From assembly GCF_024323335.1 (NCBI RefSeq), contig NC_066585.1:530805082-530869081 (forward strand): DNA of 64,000 nt, read 5' to 3'. Under the pieces are notes generated by a model. That model ran no database searches. It worked only from the letters and a program-made list of their open reading frames with translations, and was not told the origin of the DNA. The position numbers and the translations under genes are program-made. Shown here piece after piece: positions 45,595 through 57,468 of the stretch (its first letter is position 1; every line of letters begins with the position of its first letter). The stretch is from Lathyrus oleraceus (taxonomy: Eukaryota > Streptophyta > Magnoliopsida > Fabales > Fabaceae).

Positions 45595-47987
45595 TTATCT
45601 GGTTGTGCTCGTTCCAACACTATGACAGTTATTACGATTGTGACCTGGATGACGGTATGAACTACATAGTCTAACCATTTTGTTCGTCGTATCCATTTCG
45701 GTTCGAATTCGGGTGCTGTTTGGGCGACCCTTTTTCTTCCTTCGCATAACTTCGTTGTGACAGACGATGTCCCCTTGATATTCTGGCCAATAATCCTCTT
45801 TTGCCACTACGGAAAAACTAATTTTATAAACATTTGAAAGGATGAAGACTTTGTAAACTTCAGATAGCAAGTATGATGGATCTCTTCGAACCTTTGAGCA
45901 TGCCGCAATTACATGGGAGCAGGGGGTACGAAAGGCTTGAAACTTTCCGCAGTCGCACCAACCTCTATCTAGTTCGACTCTGTACTGTCCCATCGGCATG
46001 CCCTTATTGTGATCCATGGACTCGACAACACTATACCAACCTTTAGTGCGGTCAAAGACCGTAACCACGTGTGTGTTTGCTTTGGCAACTTCATGTCTGA
46101 TGAATTTCATTGAAGCATCACTGAACATCTGTCCAGATTACAACACTGAACTCCATTTTGAGCGTCTGGTTTCAAACAGCGCCCCTAGCCTGAAATATGT
46201 TGCCTGCACCAAAGCGGTTATAGGTAGGTTACATATGCCTTTGAAGACAGAGTTCATAGATTCCACAAGATTTGTTGCCATGTGGCCCCAACGCTAACCG
46301 TTGTCGTATACCCTAGTCCACTTCTCCAATGGAATACTATCGATCCACCGTACTGCATCTTCGTTTAACAATCTTATTTCCTCGTGATAGTGTTTGAAAG
46401 AAGGTTCTGATAATGTGTAACCTGCATTGACAACCTTCTTCCGCAACGTCTTATCTTTGATTTCCCGCATGAAATTCTGAGCAATATGTCTAATACAGAA
46501 CACATGCGTCGAAGGAGGATTTTGCCAACTGTTATCAATGTTATTATATGCACTAATGATTGAAGGGTGTCTGTCGGAGATCAAACATAAGTTAGGCTGA
46601 GGTGTAACGTGCAATCGGAGATTTCTTAGGAAAAAACTCTATCCCTCAGCAGTCTCCCCTTTACCTAGGGCAAATGCGATTGGAAAAATGTTGTTGTTCC
46701 CATTTGTGCCACTTCCATTAGTAACGTTCCTTTGTATTTTCCGTACAACCATGTACCATCAATTTATATAATTGGTTTACAGAAAGAAAAACTTATGATG
46801 CATGGTTGATACACCCAGAAGAGACGGTGAAATATTCCATTTCGAACAGCACACATACCGTCTAGTGTATACGCGGGCAATGTTTCCAACTTGACAATAG
46901 TCCTGGAAGCATATTGTTTTAGAGCCAATAAGTATTTTAGAAGTTGTTTGTAAGACTCCTCCCAATTGCCAAACACTTTTTCAACAACCTTTGTACTAGC
47001 TATCCATGTCTTCCTATATGATGAAGTGTACACGTACTCTGCCCTAATATGCGAGATTATTGTACTCACCTTTAACGACGGATTGTCACCAATGACAGAC
47101 AATATTTCATCGCATATTAGTTGAAAGCTTAATTTGTGATGATCCTGCATTGGGTTTATCAACATGCATGTGTGATCTGGACCCATTGATCCAATCTTCC
47201 AAGACTCGCTCCTCTTCCGGTACGAAGCTAACAACCTAAAAAGGAAGTGCTCATTCGGACAATAAACTTTATACCTCGATGCATCAGTTCTGTCAACTCT
47301 GAAATCAACTGATAGTTGCATGTGGAATTTCTTAATGGCTTTTACACATTCCTCTTTTGTGAGAAATGTGTCTCCTTTTTTCAAAGATCCTTGCATTTGC
47401 ACGTAAAGATTGTACCATACATCTGATGAAGGTTCGTATGAACCCAAATTCAACCCTGTCATGTGTTGGGGTTGACAGTATACATGACTTGCTGGTATTG
47501 GCTCCTTTTCCTCGTCAACATTCACCATTGAATCAACCATGATCTCGGCTTCTTCTTCTTCGTCATCTGGAACATTCACCTCAGCTTGTTCGTCATCAGT
47601 CTCACAAAACACTCGTGACTGATCAATGAACTGAGACACCTGTTGTTGATGTGGTAATATATACAATGTTATATCGGTGTAACCGGATTGTTCGTGTCTG
47701 ACAAACATATGCTGAACATCATCATCATCTCGAATCTTCTTCTGATAAAATTTCACCTGGTTTTCTGCAAACCAAGTCGGATTTTTGTAGATGATTTGGC
47801 CCACATTAATGCACAACAAATTCTTTTCTATTCTTTGTTTCAAATGTGAAAAATTTGATCGTCGATTTATTGTAAACCGAGTTACCTCTGTGTTTCGAAA
47901 ACAAAAACCAAACAATTGATGATCAAATATTTCACCTTCGACATGGGCACTGATCATGTAATGTTGTGTGGAAAACATCTTGTTCAA
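45595..47987 (-). pseudogene. MURA-type Mutator transposase, decayed
   Basis: The reading starts at 47987 (MNKMFSTQHYMISAHVEGEI). An acidic linker follows, then the MuDR-type N-terminal block (GDTFLTKEECVKAIKKFHMQ, SWKIGSMGPDHTC). The DDE catalytic region comes next: first Asp in IDGTWLYGKYKG (about 46755), second in LISDRHPSI (about 46580), Glu in NLVESMNSVFKG (about 46260). The SWIM zinc finger WCDCGKFQAFRTPCSHV is near 45950-45900. The C-terminal knuckle CSSYRHPGHNRNNC has lost its second cysteine. In-frame stops occur near 46762 (TAA), 46638 (TAG), 46293 (TAG) and 46129 (TAA), and there is a one-base frame change near 46700. It cannot make active transposase. Confidence 0.9.
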
Positions 47988-48680
47988 ATATTAAAAATCT
48001 AAGTTTCTTTATTGGAATTGAATGCATTGCTAATTTGTTCATCTGCACAGCATAAATAGCATTGCACATTATACGCATTGATCACTTAGTTTGTCTGTAC
48101 AGACTTGACCATGCATGCAGTGGAAAGAATCCACATGCAGTGACAAGAATGACAAGAATACACATGCGCCCAGGGAATCCAGGAATCTCTGAAGCAAGGA
48201 ATCTCCGAGCCCTAATATTCCTAACATGTGCCCATTCCCTAGGCGCCATAAAGAAACTTGGGCGCCAAGAGGAAGGGCGCCCCTTCACTTCAAATGCACT
48301 AAGGCGCCACTAGGAAGGGCGCCCCTTCCCATTCCCTACACTAAGGCACCAAGAGGAAGGGCGCCTCTTCCTTGCATGTTAAGAATCACATGCAGGCGCC
48401 AAGAGGAAGGGTGCCTCTTCCTTTGCATGTGATTCTTCACATGCATGCGCCTAGGAGAAAGGCAAAGGCTATGTGTAGTCTGTATTTTGTCATTCCATTG
48501 TCTACTTTTGCCGTTGCATGCAACCAATCCCATTCTTCTTAGGTTGCAAACTTACTAACTTATTCATCTATAAATAGACTTTCATATCAACAATATCAAA
48601 TAATCCCCATCACTACTTATCTATATTCTTTCTTTGCCACACTATTTCTCTACCACATTCAAGGTTTGTAACATCAAATC
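47988..48680. promoter_or_regulatory. Divergent intergenic region of the Mutator-like element
   Basis: It separates the two back-to-back genes, so it should contain both promoters. CTATAAATAGAC at 48569-48580 is a good TATA box for the plus-strand PMD gene, about 110 bp from its ATG. A GGCGCC-rich tandem array occupies 48236-48460. Confidence 0.6.
48236..48460 (+). repeat. GGCGCC-rich tandem array, about four units of 45-55 bp
   Basis: Units follow GGCGCCAAGAGGAAGGGCGCC(C/T)CTTCC with variants at 48238, 48258, 48301, 48345 and 48394. Each can pair GGCGCC with the following GGCGCC. The same GGCGCC palindrome is the core of the element's terminal repeats. Confidence 0.8.
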
Positions 48681-50956
48681 ATGTCTTTGTTGACTATGGG
48701 CGATGAACGCAGAGGAACACTCGAGAATATCTCGACATTTGTATGTTATCTCTCTCTTTTTATTTATTCTGTTTTTTAGTCGTATACCTTTGTTATCTAT
48801 GTTTTTCTTACTTCTTATACAGTTGTCTTTGTTGATTATGTATTCCTTCTTCTTATTGCATTTCTTACTTGTTTGTTATTAGGATCTGAAGCGTTTTAGA
48901 TGTCGTGTACATGAATATGTACCCCACAATCCTTTAATATAACCATATATTAGAGGATGTGGATTTGGAAATCTACTCAACATTGTTTCGTACTCGGTGG
49001 ACTACAAGTTCATTCTTGCTTTGTTGGAGAGGTGGAGACCCGAGACTCACACATTTCACCTTCTGGTTGGTGAGTGTACCGTCACACTTGAGGACGTGTA
49101 CATGTTGTTGGGTCTCCGTATATATGGAAAGGTCGTGAATGATAAAGTTAACCAAGACAACTCTAACTGCAATGAATTATTTGGTGCCCCTTTGTTAGAC
49201 GACTAAACTGAGGGAGAGACATTCGGTCAAGCAAGGGGGCAAGGTATAAATTTAAAATACCTTAAACAATATTATGGCAGTATAGTATTGTCCGAAGATT
49301 CAACCGGGTACGAGAAAATAATAAAAGCTCAGTGTTATATTATGATTTTATTTGGTAATTTTTTGTTTCCAGAAAGTACATGTAATTTTGTAAATATAAT
49401 GTATTTACCCTTATTACGCAACATTAATAAGGTAAACACATATAGTTGGGGTTCAACTGTGTTGGCCCATCTATATAGTGCAATGTGTAAAACTGCAAAA
49501 AAGAATATCTGTATTTTTTTTTCATGTGCGTATTTGCTTCAAGCTTGGGGTTGGTCAAGAATGATGTCGCTCGCCCCGATAAACGAGCGCTCATTCGTGT
49601 TCCCGTTTACAACCAAGTAAGTCTAACACCTTACCATTTAGTTAATTATATTTTATATTATAATTAACAGTAAATAATATTTTTCACTTTTTTTTATCTA
49701 AGGTGGTCAGTAAGGGGGATGCATTACAATAGGTGTCTGAAACATGCTATTGTAGTCTATCGCAATCTATTGGACCACATTGGACATGACGATGTAATAC
49801 TCCTACACAACTATATTTTAATATAAAAATACTTATCAAATTAGTTTCCAACTAATCGTTTCTTATTGTTTTACAGTTTATCTGGAGACCATATATGGGT
49901 CTTGATCATGATGTGAACCATGATGATGCTGCAGTTTAGACAGTGAAGACACCGATTATCCGATTCACTACGGTGGAAATGCACCATAGTGACCGGGTTA
50001 AACTGCAGTTCAACATGCTACAACAGATTCCAGAATCTCCCACGTGTTTGGGGAATTGACATCAAAAAAGGGTTGATGCACAATGGGATTATTCTGACTG
50101 GAGAGACTTTGCAAAAGAGATGTGTCATCAATGGAGGAATCGACGACAACATATCTTAAACGAACCAGTCATCCATGGTGCAAGATCGACTCAACAATAT
50201 ATGGCATGGTTTAGGTCGGTAACAACTCGACAATTTGTATCAGAGCTGCGATATTTGATGGATCCACGCCAACTTGCTTCGTCATCGTACGCCCCACAAC
50301 AATTCCCCACCCAACACCAATGTAAACCCACCCAAACCCAACAACCAACCACACAACATCAACCTACCACATACACATAACAACCAAACACCTAACCTCG
50401 CAACCCATTCATGTCATCCACCCAACAACCAACCATCCAACGTCGCAATCCATTCATACCACCCACCCAAACATAATACCAAGAATCAAACCCCGCAACC
50501 ACAACCTTCTATAGCCCAAATGATTCATATGGGTCACTTCATCGTAGCCCCCCACCAATGACCACCTAAACATCCCATCAACATAACACCTAACCATTGT
50601 TTAACTATAGTACGTCCCAAGAACCATTGCTTCGTTTCCAAAACGACTCAATGACCCAATTTGGGCAACTATACCGCCCCCAATCCACCCAACCCCAACG
50701 ACATAACTACGATGACATGGGCACCGAACTCCATTACGGAAGCGCCGTTGGCCAGAGCCCCTCTAGATATTGGGAACAAATGATGACACATCTGTCAAAT
50801 ACCGCTAGAACTTCCGCTGGGCTTTCCCACCAGCCATCGCTCGATTAGGTCAGCACACAAAGACCTCAAACACCTCAAGAAAATCATGGGAGACCTCGGA
50901 GACAAACTAACACACATGGATGTGGAACATGGGGACGTTATAATCGGGTCAGTCAT
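48681..50956 (+). pseudogene. PMD (MAIN-like) gene of the Mutator-like element, broken
   Basis: The ATG at 48681 (MSLLTMGDERRGTLENIS) is followed by a donor near 48740 and an exon from about 48882. PMD blocks are clear: CRVHEYVPHNPL, RGCGFGNLLNIVSYSVDYKF, LERWRPETHTFHLLVGECTV and TLEDVYMLLGLRI (48990-49120), then GWSRMMSLAPINE near 49560, RPYMGLDHDVNHDDAAV near 49890 and the MCHQWRNRRQHIL and STQQYMAWFRSVTTRQF blocks near 50120-50240. A Pro/Gln/Thr-rich tail ends near 50956. In-frame stops at 48940-48942 and 49204-49206, plus one near 49937, break it. The two PMD genes in the window differ in sequence and sit in elements with different ends. Confidence 0.82.
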
Positions 50957-51074
50957 TAGTTTATTGTCAGTCCAATGTAACCAATTATTACATCATCAAT
51001 AAATTTATTTTTTCCATTACTATTTTTTATTTATTAAATAAACAAAATTAAAATTAAAAAGAAAAATACAAGGG

Positions 51075-51356
51075 GTGTATGCGCCAGATGAATTGGCGCA
51101 TACACCATCCATTGCACCTAGGCGCCAGGAGCATTGACGTCTCCTCATGAGGGCCAATGCATGCGCCAATAGCATTGGCGCTTCCTCATGAAGAGCCCAA
51201 TGCATGCGCCAATGCTATTGGCGCCTCCTCTTAATGGTTAGGGGATGCGCCAATTCATCTGGCGCATCCTCTTATAAACCTGTTTATTTTGGTCTTTTAT
51301 TTTTGAATTATAGATTATTTTCTATTATTTTTAAAAAAAATAGTTATTTAAAAAAA
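51075..51356 (-). repeat. Right terminal inverted repeat of the 6.6-kb element
   Basis: Its reverse complement aligns with 44771-45025 nearly base for base through the hairpin-rich core. Identity is lower in the outer A/T-rich 80 bp. Confidence 0.88.
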
Positions 51357-51481
51357 TTAGAAAATGGATAGACTCTTATAAACGTACAAAAGAAATATTT
51401 AAATTTTAATTAAAAAGTATATCTATATTTTCATTTAAATGATTGAATATGAATAAAAATAAAAGTAACACACTCGATAGA

Positions 51482-51935
51482 AAACACAATTTATAGTAAT
51501 TAAATGATATACATTTGGACTAATATCATTAAATAAAATGAAATTAGTAAAATTTATTTAAACTCAAAATTTTCTATATAATTAATACCATTAAATATAA
51601 TTTTTTCTTTATATAAATACTTTTGTTTTGATTATAATTATAAGTATTTATTTATTGGATTTAATTGAAATACACTTACAGTGTAAAAGGATTTTACATT
51701 GTCAGTTAATCTTAAACGTTGGATATTAAAATAAGTTTGACTTTTATTTTAAAAATCTATAAAATAATGCAAACTGGTGATGGTGATGAATTGATAGTGT
51801 AAAACTTTTTACACTGACAGTGTATAGTAATTAATCTCTTATTTATTTACTAGAAAATATATAAATATTGTAAAAAATGATATATCAATTTTTTTAGAAT
51901 GTATTATTTTATATTCAAATATTGATGTGTAATTA
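51482..51935 (+). repeat. Direct duplication, copy A (contains a MITE)
   Basis: It shares AACACAATTTATAGTAATTA, TTTCTATATAATTAATACCAT-like and CTAGAAAATATATAAATATT blocks with copy B at 52746-53020. Copy A is longer because of a 185-bp insertion at 51655-51839. Confidence 0.8.
51655..51839. mobile_element. 185-bp MITE with ~45-bp inverted ends
   Basis: The ends TTGGATTTAATTGAAATACACT... and (reverse complement) GAGATTAATTACTATACACT... pair over about 45 bp; the inner part is CAGTGTAAAA. It is flanked by the 10-bp direct repeat TATTTATTTA (51645-51654 and 51840-51849). Copy B of the surrounding duplication lacks the insertion. Duplication length and ends suggest a Mutator-type MITE. Confidence 0.8.
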
Positions 51936-52745
51936 GGGGTGTTTAAAACCGAATCAACCTAATTAAATCAAATTGAAATCGTAAATAAATTGCATTTGGG
52001 TCGTGTGTGTTTAGATTATTTTTTAATAAAACAATGCGATTCGTTTTAGTTTGCCATTTGTATTCTGCAAACCGAACTAAACCTAATCAAATTGCATTAT
52101 GTTACCATCCAAACTTCATTTATCCTACATCCAATCCAAAACCCAAATTTATCATCCCTTAGTCTTACCATTAAAAACGATTTTCTCTTACTCATACTTA
52201 GAATTTCAGTTTCAACCTTCTCAAATCTCTCACAGTATCGTACATTCTTCTCATCTTCTTTGTCATGTATGTCTCGCATCATCTACTATAATATCTCACT
52301 TCTTATGTTTTTTTTTTCATCCTCTCATTTTCATGCTACTGTTCTTTCTTCTAATTATGTTTGTATAATACATTTTTTCCTTTAATCTCGCATCTCTTTT
52401 TGTTTTTTCTTTTTTATCTTCTTCTTTAATCTCTCTTTTCTCCTTTGTTTTTGTGTTTTATTATAATACATTTGAAATTGTTTTATGCCACTATTTTATT
52501 ATTTTTATTGTATTTTTGTCTAATATGATTTTAGCATATTGAATAAGTAACTTTTGTCTAAATATCATAAATTTTGTTGTTATTTTGTAACATATGAATG
52601 ACTAATAATATATAAAAAATCGAATTAACCAAACCAATCCAAAATGCATTGGTTTGGTTTGATTTTATTTTAAAAATCATCCAAACTAAATTGAATCGCA
52701 TATTTTTTCTTTCTTACCATTTCGAATGACTTTTAAACTGTAACA
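51936..52745. other. AT-rich spacer between the duplicated copies
   Basis: GGGTGTTTAAAACCGAATCAAC at the start and AACCAAACCAATCC / GGTTTGGTTTGATTTT near 52630-52665 are low-complexity repeats common in plant intergenic DNA. Open frames here are T-rich shadows. Confidence 0.5.
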
Positions 52746-53020
52746 TAAAACACAATTTATAGTAATTAAGCTATGTATTTTGACTAATACCATTAAAGAA
52801 ATTAAAATTTGTAAAATTCATTTAAATTTCAAAATTTTCCATATATTAATACCATCAAATATAAATTTTTCTTCATACAATTTTTTTTGCTTTGACTACC
52901 ATTATAAATATTTACTTTTTTTACTAGAAAAATATATAAATATTATAAGAAATGATGTATCTCAATTTTTTCTAGGAAAAAATGTTTCATAATTCAAATT
53001 CTTATATGTAATTGAGTGTC
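52746..53020 (+). repeat. Direct duplication, copy B (empty MITE site)
   Basis: Collinear with copy A; at the MITE position it reads ATTATAAATATTTAC...TACTAG with no inserted element. Confidence 0.78.
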
Positions 53021-53179
53021 TAAATTCATTCCAATACCAATACAAATATTTGAATATTAATAACCAATCTTATTTGGTCATTAGTGTTTAATAATTTAAT
53101 TATGATAATAACATTAATTAACTTTGGGTTTTTAATATCTTTGACCAATGTTAATTATTTTCCATCTTCTTTTATAATC

Positions 53180-54328
53180 TCTCTCACTCTCAATATTCTT
53201 CTACTTTCTCTCTCTAAAACCTTCACTTCGCAGCTTTTTCAATCTGCTTTCTTTGACTCTATAAGAGTTCAATCGTGGACGAATCAAAACCACACGAAAT
53301 TTCAATAAATTTTTACCATTTCTTCGACTTTTGATCGCTTCACTGTGAATTGCATGAACAACCATTTCTCGTTCAGGTTTGTTTGATTTTTTCTACTTTA
53401 CCTTCGATTTGTGTAATTTTAGCGTTTTTCTATGGAAATTTCATTCGGAATTTAGGTTTTTGTATTGATGATTTTTTTTTTTTCAATCTGTTTGTAACTA
53501 TTGGGGATGAAATTTCATTTTTTTTTTATATTGATATGTTAAACTAAATTGATTGAATAAATTTATGTTAAAATTCCATTGATATTATGGATCTGAGATG
53601 CTTTTCATTCATGTAGTTTTTGATGTGGAGATTCGTGCAGTTGAACTAGTAAGGGTTTAGCAATTGAGTAGTTTTGTTCATCGGTAAACATGCATTTCTA
53701 CACTTTTCTTTTTCTTTTTTCTTTTGCTTTTATTTATTGAATATTTGTTGTGGAAATTGGGGAGTGAGATGGGGAAAATAATATAACTTGGTTAGACAAT
53801 TTTTTTTTGGAATGTGATGTATACAAGTTGGAAATGGGGTTTATGAGGTGATTGATTGATTAACCAATTGTTTACTAATCCTAGTAATAGTTCTGAATAA
53901 GGAATGAAAAGAATGGAAATGAAAATTGTTTGTGTAGTAGTTACTTTTCCCTTGGACTAATCAAAGATAGTTGGTAGGCACTTGATAATTCGAATTGCAT
54001 GAATCATGATTCGATCAAGGCCTCACTCCAGCAATACTAGTCACATGAATCGTGATAGGTGTGGCGGGAACCTCATTGGCACACTGCTTCACCAATTTCT
54101 TTTAAGCTTTTATCTATCAAGTGCCTGCCTTATTTTAATGAGATAGGAAATTTAAAATGGGGTGTCACACTGTCTTCAGAAACACATGTTTGCATTATTT
54201 CTTTTGGGGTATCAGAATGTTATGTTGAATTTCAGTAAGTTGTTTTGGATATCTTTAATTTATGCTCCTTCTATTTTGTTTTTGCAGACATAAACAGTTT
54301 TCTATAACATCCTAGTTCTGTACATACC
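53180..54328 (+). promoter_or_regulatory. Promoter-proximal region, 5' UTR and leader intron of the pseudokinase gene
   Basis: A CT-rich tract (TCTCTCTCACTCTC near 53180 and TTTCTCTCTCTAAAACC near 53205) marks the likely start region. A leader intron runs from GTTCAG|GTTTG (53377) to TTTTTGCAG (54287), leaving 41 bp before the ATG. A 911-bp intron in the 5' UTR is usual for this kind of broadly expressed plant gene. Exact start unknown. Confidence 0.6.
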
Positions 54329-57300
54329 ATGGGGTGTTTTCCTATATTGAAGAGAAAGAAGAAAAAGTCTGATCAGATTGTGTATGTAAAACGCGTAAGC
54401 CCTGGCGAGGATTCACCAACAGTACTACCTGAACCTCAAACTCATACTCGCTCACTCCAGTCAGCACCTCCTAGCTTTAAGATCAGAGTGAAACCCATTC
54501 AACCTAGTGTTAAAGTTAGTAACAATAGAATACGAGCATTGTCTGCTCCATCGTCTCTCGATGAAGCAGACCAAGATGCTTTGGCCTCAATTGAGTATGA
54601 GGAAGAAGAGCCAAAATATCGAGGTGGATCAGTGAAGGAGCAGCGTTCACCTAGTCCACAACCTTTACCGCTTCCATCTCCTAAGGGTGGTGGTACACTG
54701 AAGACTATGGGAAGCTTTAAGTTGGGCACAGCTAGTGTTCCCTTATATTCTTCTGGACCTTTGCCGCTTCCACCAACTGGGTCACTTAGAAATTTTTCTT
54801 ACGACGAGCTTGCTGCTGCTTGCCACAATTTCTCTTCAGATCGATACATGTCAGAATCTCTTTCATCCACCATCTATAAAGCTTCCTTTGGTGATGATGC
54901 TTCAAGTTCAAAAAAGTTTGAAGCCACGGTCACACGCCTTCGCCCATCAAATCAGGTACTTTTCTCTGTATTTCAGTATTTTAGTTTTACACGCCTTCAC
55001 CCATCAACTTAGGTACTTTTTCTCTGTAGTGCAGTATTCTCATGCATTCAAATTATTAATTGCCTAATTGGTCATTACTCATTACATCCCCTATTTGCAT
55101 GTTAGTGTTTTTGAAATGTGAGTTGATAATAAAACGTGTTACTGGATTCAATAAAGGTAAATTGCTATCATCCTTGTATACACGTTAACCATGAAGCTAC
55201 AATTCTTGGCTTTTATGGTGAGCAAAATCGATTCTTTATTTTATTCAACATGTTTTCTTTTACCAAAATGCCACTGGGTTAGTGATGTTTCTTTTTGCCC
55301 TATCATCAGTACTCGTGGGTTATTGTTTCTGATATTATGATAAATGTTTGTGACAGTTATTTTGTATCATTCCGTTATATGTATGATGTATGGGAGTCCC
55401 TGGATTTGATTGGTTCTGTTTTGGGAGGAAAAGCCATCCGATCCAATCTCTTCGGTTTTGATATTTGTTCATCCAATTGGTTTGGTTCAAAAATCTACTC
55501 CGATCCTTTTTTTTTTCAAGGTTTGGGTTGGAATGGCTTTAAAATGATCCTTAGTGTCACTTTATTTGATACTAATTTCCCTTTCCCTAATTAAAAATGA
55601 AGGAATTCACCAACAAATGCAACAATTAAGACTGTTTTTATGTTTTCTTAGTTTGTGTTGTTCAACTTGCTATATTGCAGTGTTTATAAATTTTTCTTCT
55701 TGCTATTGGCTATCCTCCTTTCTCTGTTTTGTTTCTAGTCAATGCATATGAATATGTTGCCAAATCTTTGTGGTGATCAAAAACTGTGAGAATTGCATAC
55801 TTTCTGATGGAAGCATAATTTCAGTTACAAGTTACTGTTAGTGTTGTGAATTTTCTTACATAAAAATTCTATATTACGTTTGGACTAATACTATATGCCT
55901 TTTTTCAGGGCTTGAAGGAATTCATAAATGAGGTTAATACTCTTTCATCTTTGCGGCATCCAAACCTCTGTAGAGTGCTAGGATTTCACGCCCGTGATGG
56001 TTCGGAACATAGAATGTTGGTTTATGAGAAGCTACACCATGGAAGCTTGGACCGCCTATTGTATGGGAGATCTGATGGACCATCAATTGATTGGAATACA
56101 AGAATGAAAATTGCAATATGTGCTGCACTAGGTCTATCTTTCTTGCACGAAGAAGGGCCTTTTCAGGTAATTAATATGTAATTATATTGAATCATGTAAT
56201 GAGCTGAAGAAACCTCATGCTGTTATGTCTTCATTTTCTATATGATCACACTGAGGGAGAGTTAAAGGACCTAGCTATTTTGTTTGTCACAATCTATGAA
56301 GCAATGACACTTTGGCACCAATATATAATTTTAGAAAGTAAAATATTTGAATGTAACTGCATGTGATTGTGTTGTACTTAACACGTGTCAGACACCGGAC
56401 ATGCTTTCACTGTGAAGTGTCTGTGCTATATGATCATTATATGGACGGGATAATTTCAAGGATTTCATGATTAGTTATTTTGTTTCCATTGACCTCTCGT
56501 TAGCACATTATTCAATCAAGTGTATGTTTTTCTCTTTGTTGACATAGATCTTTTGCGTCTGCAGGCAATGTATAATGAATTCTCAACAGCCAACATACAG
56601 ATTGACAAAGATTTCAGTGCAAAGCTTTCAGGGTATGGCTGTGTTGGACATGTCCCCAAGGAAGAGATTTCAAGCAGTTCATCTGTAAGTGCTTTGATTT
56701 ATACTGTAGTGTTACTCGAAAATCCCTACAATATTTTGCTAATACCCTCTTACGTTTATTGTTGTATTTATCATGAATATCTCTTCCATAATTTTTGTTC
56801 GCATTCATCATGTTCATGAATATAATATTGCTCAGGCCGTTGGAAACCTATCCATGGAAACACTGGAGAAAGGATTGCTCACTCCAAAGAGCAACGTATG
56901 GAGTTTTGGAATTTTTCTTCTAGAGCTACTTACGGGAAGAAAGAATCTCGATAGCCGTCACCCTAAGGAAGAGAGGAATTTGGTGAAGTGGAGCAGGCCT
57001 TTCCTATCAGATAATCACCGTTTGTCAATGATCATGGATCCTCAACTCAAAGGTCGATTTCCTTCTAAAGCGGCAAGAACAATAGCTAACATTGCACAAA
57101 GATGCCTTCAAATGGAGCCATCAGAAAGACCAACTATGGGAACCGTTGTTGAAAATCTAAAAAAGATACAGGATTTGAAGCATTCTTCTAGATTCCCATT
57201 GCAAGAACCAGCACAAACCTCTACAAAACAAATGTCAAGATCACCAAGTCTCGATGCTATAATCCACCCTGCATCACGGTCGAGTTTCTCTCCTTCACCA

Positions 57301-57468
57301 TCAGCCAGAGCCCTGGTATCTGTTTCGCCTCCAAGATGGTCGGGAGTGCCGATTCAACTTCCGCCTCACGCATTTTCTTCTACCCTATATTTAGAGGAGC
57401 TTGATAGGCAAGAAAGCCGCAAGTCATTAACCTCAGCCTCTAGGAAGGCTAGTGTTGAAGGATTTTGA
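54329..57468 (+). CDS. Receptor-like cytoplasmic pseudokinase, four exons, 545 residues
   Basis: Exons 54329-54955, 55909-56166, 56565-56684 and 56836-57468, all phase 0. MGC at the start predicts N-myristoylation plus palmitoylation, followed by a basic run (KRKKKK), so the protein should sit at the plasma membrane. Residues 20-150 are Ser/Pro-rich. The kinase fold begins at FSYDELAAACHNFS (156). The glycine loop is replaced by SESLSSTIYK, the ATP lysine by Thr202, HRD by Tyr-Asn-Glu (298-300) and DFG by Gly-Tyr-Gly (318-320); the DVYSFG Asp is Asn355. The alpha-C Glu217, Asn305 and the C-lobe (SFGIFLLELLTGR) are kept. The tail holds SRSPSLDAII and SVSPPRWSGVP. No intact catalytic motif remains, so a scaffold role is inferred. 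It resembles a conserved plant RLCK group; I give no symbol. Confidence 0.92.

Larger units (their letters stand above)
44771..51356. mobile_element. Mutator-like element with MURA-type transposase and a PMD gene
   Basis: Inverted ends (about 44771-45025 and 51075-51356) share long, near-identical blocks: AGATGAATTG.CGCA, CCATTAAGAGGAGGCGCCAA, GGCGCATGCATTG and GTCAATGCTCCTG. Inside are a minus-strand transposase pseudogene and a plus-strand PMD pseudogene, arranged back to back around 48.0-48.7 kb. Total length is about 6.6 kb. Long inverted repeats plus a MURA-type transposase are diagnostic of Mutator-like elements. No clean 8-10 bp target duplication could be picked out of the surrounding A/T runs. 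Confidence 0.88.

Noticed and set aside
50274..50561. Pro/Asn/His-rich frame overlapping the PMD tail
   Set aside because: Alternative frame of the Pro/Gln-rich PMD C-terminus.
55154..55220. Exon-like stretch in the first coding intron of the pseudokinase gene
   Set aside because: Including it would disrupt the phase-0 junction 54955^55909, which joins the kinase N-lobe smoothly.
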